Positions 59,256 through 64,000 of a stretch of DNA of 64,000 nt are shown piece by piece (position 1 is the stretch's first letter; each line of letters begins with the position of its first letter). The notes below the pieces were generated by a model. The model made no database searches, was not told the DNA's origin, and saw only the letters and a program-made list of their open reading frames with translations. The position numbers and the translations under genes are program-made. The stretch spans positions 51,648 to 115,647 of the forward strand of contig JAKSZP010004226.1 of NCBI GenBank assembly GCA_022478985.1, written 5' to 3'. The DNA is from Massospora cicadina (lineage: Eukaryota > Entomophthoromycota > Entomophthoromycetes > Entomophthorales > Entomophthoraceae).

Positions 59256-62200
59256 ATGCTGAATATCGCTGGACTCAAGGCCTCCCTGTCCTGGGCTAGG
59301 AAACTGAGTTTTTTACAAAATAATTTACCCGTGGATATCCTGGTCATCCAGGAAACCCACTGTCCATGAGTGTGATGGTTGAGGTTTATCCTCAGCATCA
59401 CATTGCCCTGATCTTTGGTAAGACAGGGCAGGCTGTGTCTGGATGTATGGAGGAGGAGGGGAGTTGGTCCTGGCAGGGACGCCTAAGGGGCAGGAGCTTG
59501 GAGTAGGCCAAGGAGCCAGATGGGCGTCCAAGTCGAGGAAAAACGAGAATCAGGTAAAATGGGAGTTTCGAGATTCGATTTGGATTTGAATCAAGAATGG
59601 AATGGAACAGGTGCTTGGAAGTTTCGCGGTTTGTTTGGAATTTGAAATGGAACTGGTGCGGAACTGTTGAGAATTGGAACTGGCACAGAACCATTGAGTG
59701 AGGATTCTGCGATCCTGCTGTAAGGTTTACACCAAGCATTAGTCAGATTAGCACCATAAGCTTGTGTTATATTTTATATTAGCTTGTAGCATGTGTATAT
59801 AGGGAAGGAACTGGGAGCTGGAGGCTTCTCAGTTCTGTTTTCTATCAACCTGGCCAATATTAAATAAAAGAACTTTAAAATTAATATATTTACAGTTTGA
59901 GTTTATTTAAAATATTGCCTAACTGCAGCCATGTTTAGCTTGAATCAACAAGAATTGGACTTTGAGAGTGAGCTTGGGAGAGCTATTGCCTCCTTTATAC
60001 CTTGTCTTGGAGTCAAGGCATGTTGCTGGGGGTTAAGTATATTTGCAACTGTCTTCCAGGGGGTGCTTGTCCAATCTTGTAGCGCGCACAAGGAGAGTAG
60101 TATCAGGAGCCCTGTCAGCCCTATGGTCTGTAACATGGATCCTGTTGCCCAACTCATTCGTGGCTCATTGGAAGGAGCCAGTGCGTTACAACGAGGTTCT
60201 GAGGATGCTTGGAAAACAATGCTTCTCCTATCCCTATCCTTTTGGTCAAAGCACTGTGGGGTGCTAATTCAGAAAAACAATTTTTTCAAATTTACATCTT
60301 CAGAAATATTCCTAAATGACTGAGTGCTCGTTGTCACCTTCTCATGGGCCAATGTTGCACACACAATCATCAACATTTACACCCCAAACGGTGCACAAGA
60401 GCGTCGGGAATTTTTCTCGTCAGTCAAATCCCTCCCGCCACCCCCAATTCTTTCCTTATTGGCGACATGAACTGTTGGCTAACCTCACCAATGGACCGGT
60501 GGCCACCCTCACCCCACGCCCCACAGGGTCACGTAGAACTACGCATTCTAAAAGCCACCCTTGGGTTAATGGATGCGCTGCCACGACATGCCCCACTGCT
60601 CGAAAACATGACATGTCCCCACATCCACAACGGCCAATTAAGGTCTATGACACGCATTGACCTTATTCTAGCACCGGTGAAATTCCAACCCCACATCTCC
60701 CACTTCAAAACAACAAAAATGGAATTCTCCGACCACCGACTGGTATCAATAACATACCACTTACCCGTCACAGTTGTAAAGGCCCCACATTGGTGCAAAA
60801 TCCGCCCCTCAGAGCTTGCGTCACCAGGATTTTCCATGTGGGTGGAAGAGACAACTTTGGCAAAATCATTTGTTGCACCGTTTTGTGTGGACCCCATTTC
60901 CACATGGGCAACTTTCAAAGAAGACACCATCTGCCACTATCGCCATCTCTCATCCAGACGCTCATGAGCCACATCAGCAGTTATATCGCGCGCGCTGGCA
61001 GAATTGGCCCACTTGGAGTCCAACATTCCAGCCTCAGGATATAGCCCTGCATGGGACCAGAAGCGGGCGGAGGCAGCAGCCCACCTCAATGCACTTGAAA
61101 GGCAACACAAACATCAGTTTTGTGTCCAATACAGGGCCACATGCATCACTAAAGGTGACAAGTGCACCGCATACTTCTTCAAAAAAATTTTTGCACCACA
61201 CCAGAGCGTGGCCTGCACACAGGTGCGAAGATCGGATAATTCTATTGTGGACACACCAGCTAAAGTGGCAATCAAAATGCAAAGATATTACTCCGAGTTA
61301 TACCGAGCTGAACCAATTCAGCTGGCCAAAATGGCGGAATTTCTCGACAGAGCTCATATCCGCACCATTTTCCAATACCCAGAAATAATGAATTTAATTA
61401 CTCTGAACAAATTATGGACTACCATTCGCGGTGCACCAAACTGAAAATGCCCAGGCCCAGATGGCATTCCATATGAGTTCTACAAAAAATATTTTAAATA
61501 TATATCCCCATTGCTGCTAGCCTCACTCAACCAAAGCCTGTTGGAAACGCGCCACCTACCAGGTGGACATGAGGCTTTTACAGTCACACTCTTCAAGAAA
61601 GGGGATAGGCTAGACTTAGCCAACTGGCACCCCATTTCTCTAACAAACACAGACACCAAAACTTTAACAAAAATCATGGCTAACCGTTTAGGGACTGTAA
61701 CATCTGCCACCATCTCTCCAGAACAATTCAGTTTCATCCCCAGAAGGTCAATTTGGGATAACGTGCACTCTGTGGCTAATGTGTGTCAGTCCACAGCCTC
61801 TGGGGCACTTGTATTCTTGGACCAACAAAAGGCCTATGATAGAGTAAACTGGGAATACCTTAGGGCCTGCCTCCAACAATTCCGCCTACCTCCCCGCTTC
61901 ATTGACTGGGTGATGCTGCTCACGGAATCTGCAACAATGGCTGTGCGCGGCCCAGGTTTCCTAAAAGAAGTAGTCCATCCTCAAAGGGGCCTGCGACAAG
62001 GGGACCCCCTGAGCCCACTCTTATACAACTTCAGCCTTGACCCACTACTGCGAAATGTGAATGCCCAACTCACTGGGGTCCATGTGCCAGGCCAAACCCC
62101 AGTCAAGATGATGGCATTTGCAGATGATTGCGTGGTAGGGGTGTCTAATAACAAAGATGCACGCGCGCTTGAAGCCCTCATCCAGGAATATTCCCAGGTA

Positions 62201-63683
62201 AGCAACGCGGCACTGAACGCCTCCAAAACCAAAATCATCCTCCTTGGTCGGTTTCAGAACTGCTGGGCCCCAGCAAGTAGTTCCCAACCCAGCCCAGCTG
62301 CTCGCCCAAGTCCACGCCTTACTAACTCAAAACACACCACTCCACTGGTGCTCCCCTTTGTGCCGCGACCTACCATAGGACCGGTACGCCATCTGGGCGT
62401 GTGGATGGAGGCAGGAGGATACGCGTCAGCAGTAATGGAGGGCCATATACTGGACAACGTGACAAAGCGAATCGCCTCTCTCAGAGCCCACCCTACTACC
62501 CTCACTGGCAGGGTTGTTCTTGCCAACTCTATGCCCCTATCCAAAGTCTGGTTTGGAGCCCACGCCATCCCCTTCTCCCAAGCTTCTTTAAATCCCTGTA
62601 TGCTTTGCTACAAGGTTGGCTTTAGTCAGGCCGCCCTCCACCAGTACGGCTAGAGGTCATGTTTGGCCCTCATCATCATGGTGGCATGGGCCTACTTGAC
62701 TTCAAAGCCCATGCCGCCAAGATCCTAGGCACCTGGATTGCGGCCGTCACTGCTCCTACACTCCCATCCCAACACTGGTCCCGCGCAGCCCGCTCCAACT
62801 TCTCCCGAGCCTTGGGCCTCAACAATCCATCAAACCCCCACTCCCTGATGAAGTACCTCGCATCACACACATCAGCCACAGGTCCTTACGGGACCAAAAC
62901 CCACTACAAACGAATCCTACTCTCCATGCGAAGCGCAGAGTGGAGAATTCATATTATTGGACATACAACCTGAAGAGGCCACCCCTCTCCTCAGTTCACA
63001 CAAGAGGTACAGGGGCTACCCATCCATGATGGCGTGATCCCCATTTGACCCCAAGTCCTATCCAGGGTGGACTGCCTGGACATGATGGACATCCCTTATT
63101 CCACTGAGACCCAAAAGACTATCTGGAAATATGCACACCATCCTCTGTTGCAGCCTCAAGTCCGCTCCCATGTGTGGCGCTGCCTGAGGCGGGTGTATCG
63201 TACAGCTGAGTGCTCTAATGCTTTACACTCATCCTGTGTCGTGTGTGGCCAGTATGGAACGCTGTTTCACCGCCTGGAGAAGTGCCCCACCTCTAAAGTA
63301 ATATGGCGCGAAGTCCAACGTCTGCTAGGCCAGGATCAAACACAACCCTTCAGTCTGTCAAGAGATATGTTTGCTTCATCAATGGCCTCCCCCTCCCACC
63401 CTCCCTTCGTGCTCTGGTGGTTGCAATCGCCATGTGGACTATCCACACGATTGTCTTGGATGCCATCGCCGGATCCATCCCCACCCTCCCAGAAGCTGTC
63501 CACAGATTCTGGTCTCATTTGGTGGATCACTTTCAAGCGTGGATGTTTGGATATCTCCCACCACGTCGCCGGCAGCTGGTCTCCTCCTGGTTCCCAGTCT
63601 GGTTCATCAAATCAGACCCCTTCCTCCACACGTGCTCAATAGTGGCTACGCCCCCTACACACGTTCCCTCCCCCTTCCCATAA
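59256..63683 (+). pseudogene. LINE-B ORF2: APE endonuclease, RT, C-terminal zinc finger, interrupted by a solo LTR
   Basis: ATG 59,256 starts MLNIAGLKASLSWARKLSF; VIQETH is at about 59,345. The frame is split by the LTR at 59,371-60,190 and resumes as EDAWKTM, FWSKHCGVLIQ. Other endonuclease residues: LLIGDMN near 60,460 and FSDHRLVS near 60,730. RT 61,440-62,270: CPGPDGIPYEFY, NWHPISLTNTD, FSFIPRRS, GLRQGDPLSPLLYN, FADD at 62,114-62,128. The C-terminal finger CVVCGQYGTLFHRLEKC is at about 63,235-63,290, with the end near 63,683. Frame changes occur near 60,330, 60,970, 62,630 and 63,320. The RT is the best candidate in the window for an enzyme that could move the SINE and the ORF1-only retroposon. 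Confidence 0.9.
59371..60190 (+). repeat. Solo LTR (820 bp) nested in LINE-B ORF2
   Basis: Runs TGTGATGG...GCGTTACA. The 5-bp duplicates are ATGAG (59,366-59,370) and ACGAG (60,191-60,195), differing by one C/T. Removing the LTR and one duplicate takes out 825 bp, a multiple of three, and rejoins the endonuclease frame. A TATATAGGG box is near 59,797 and AATAAAAG near 59,863. The first 32 bp form a near-perfect hairpin (TGTGATG...CATCACA). It matches none of LTR families A-D. The 130-aa frame inside (59,931-60,323) runs through its right border and is not a gene. Confidence 0.85.
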
Positions 63684-63831
63684 GTGGCGTTCCCTCTGGC
63701 AACAAGAGATAGCATCGCTTCTCTGAGGTGCCTCACCTGGTACTAAGTTTTGTCTCGTCTGAGTCATATTTGGAAGTGTCCATCCCATGGTCGGCCTTCC
63801 CCACAATAAATTTAAACATGATAAAATTCAA

Positions 63832-64000
63832 GGACTATCTATATGTAACCCTACAATTTAAAACCAGTTACTGTTGTTAAATTTACCCAAATCAAACTTT
63901 TATATAAAAAAGCTTTTCTTTTCACTTGATCCCACTTTCAGGCGATTTTAATCTAAAATAATCTAATTTTATACTCCATTGGCTTGCTGCAACACCATTT
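63832..64000. other. AT-rich sequence beyond LINE-B
   Basis: No feature recognised before the window ends. Confidence 0.5.

Larger units (their letters stand above)
57719..63814 (+). mobile_element. Full-length LINE retrotransposon, family B, split by a solo LTR
   Basis: The perfect 17-bp direct repeat AACATGATAAAATTCAA lies at 57,702-57,718 and 63,815-63,831 and defines the ends. Without the nested 820-bp LTR the element is about 5.27 kb: short 5' UTR, ORF1 with CCHC knuckle, ORF2 with APE endonuclease, RT and C-terminal finger. The 3' end (63,740-63,814: CACCTGGTACTAAG, then GTGTCCATCCCATGGTCGG, then CCACAATAAATTT) is the tail shared with the SINE and the ORF1-only retroposon. ORFs are moderately broken. 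It is a family distinct from LINE-A, although the tails share a CACCTGGTACTAA-like core. Confidence 0.95.

Noticed and set aside
59931..60323. 130-aa frame MFSLNQQELDFE... as a gene
   Set aside because: It starts inside the solo LTR and runs across its border into LINE-B ORF2; overlapping frames of similar length exist and no domain is recognised.
1..64000. CRISPR arrays, operons, rRNA genes, telomere repeats
   Set aside because: No regularly spaced repeats, polycistronic gene order, rRNA-like conservation or telomeric tandem array was seen; the content is eukaryotic transposon sequence.

Overview
The window is eukaryotic nuclear DNA and reads as a repeat graveyard from a fungus with a large, AT-rich, transposon-filled genome. 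The evidence is the mix of Ty3/Gypsy (one copy with chromodomain remnants) and APE-type LINE retrotransposons, no operons, a compact intronless homeobox gene of the Yox1/Yhp1-like 'WFQNKRQ' type, and CpG decay that points to cytosine methylation. The phylum cannot be fixed from this sequence. Only one gene looks like a functional host gene: a homeodomain protein at 55,364-55,873.

Layout. 1-866: decayed ORF1-only retroposon. 1,591-3,300: unclassified element with a gag-like frame. 5,392-9,160: LTR family C plus a decayed Gypsy body. 10,142-16,205: full-length LINE (family A) with a 14-bp target-site duplication (TSD). 16,493-27,115: an old family-C Gypsy copy whose 5' LTR is split by a younger 6-kb minus-strand Gypsy (family B, 16,566-22,584, TSD CTATT). 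27,662-27,886: short 5'-truncated LINE-A tail with TSD. 28,749-29,034: tRNA-derived SINE with a perfect 18-bp TSD. 30,651-32,541: ORF1-only retroposon (minus strand) with a perfect 17-bp TSD. 32,559-34,340: AT-rich, almost CpG-free. 35,050-40,200: old LINE-A copy cut by Gypsy family A (40,201-47,381, LTRs about 98% identical). 51,033-53,880: family-C LTR split by a solo family-B LTR, then LTR family D. 54,010-55,873: CpG-retaining island with the homeobox gene. 57,719-63,814: full-length LINE (family B) with a 17-bp TSD, split by a solo LTR.

How the parts relate. The SINE, the ORF1-only retroposon and LINE-B share a related 3' tail of roughly 80 bp. This is what is expected if the two non-autonomous elements borrow LINE-B reverse transcriptase. 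It suggests one LINE mobilising both a tRNA-SINE and an ORF1-only parasite that resembles mammalian HAL1 in architecture.

Decay. In the young Gypsy-A the in-frame stops I checked are TGA where arginine is expected, which fits CGA to TGA, and its two LTRs differ as TG against CA at the same dinucleotides. Both fit deamination of methylated CpG. The homeobox gene and its 1.35-kb upstream region keep their CpGs, while the 1.8 kb directly downstream has none that I can find.
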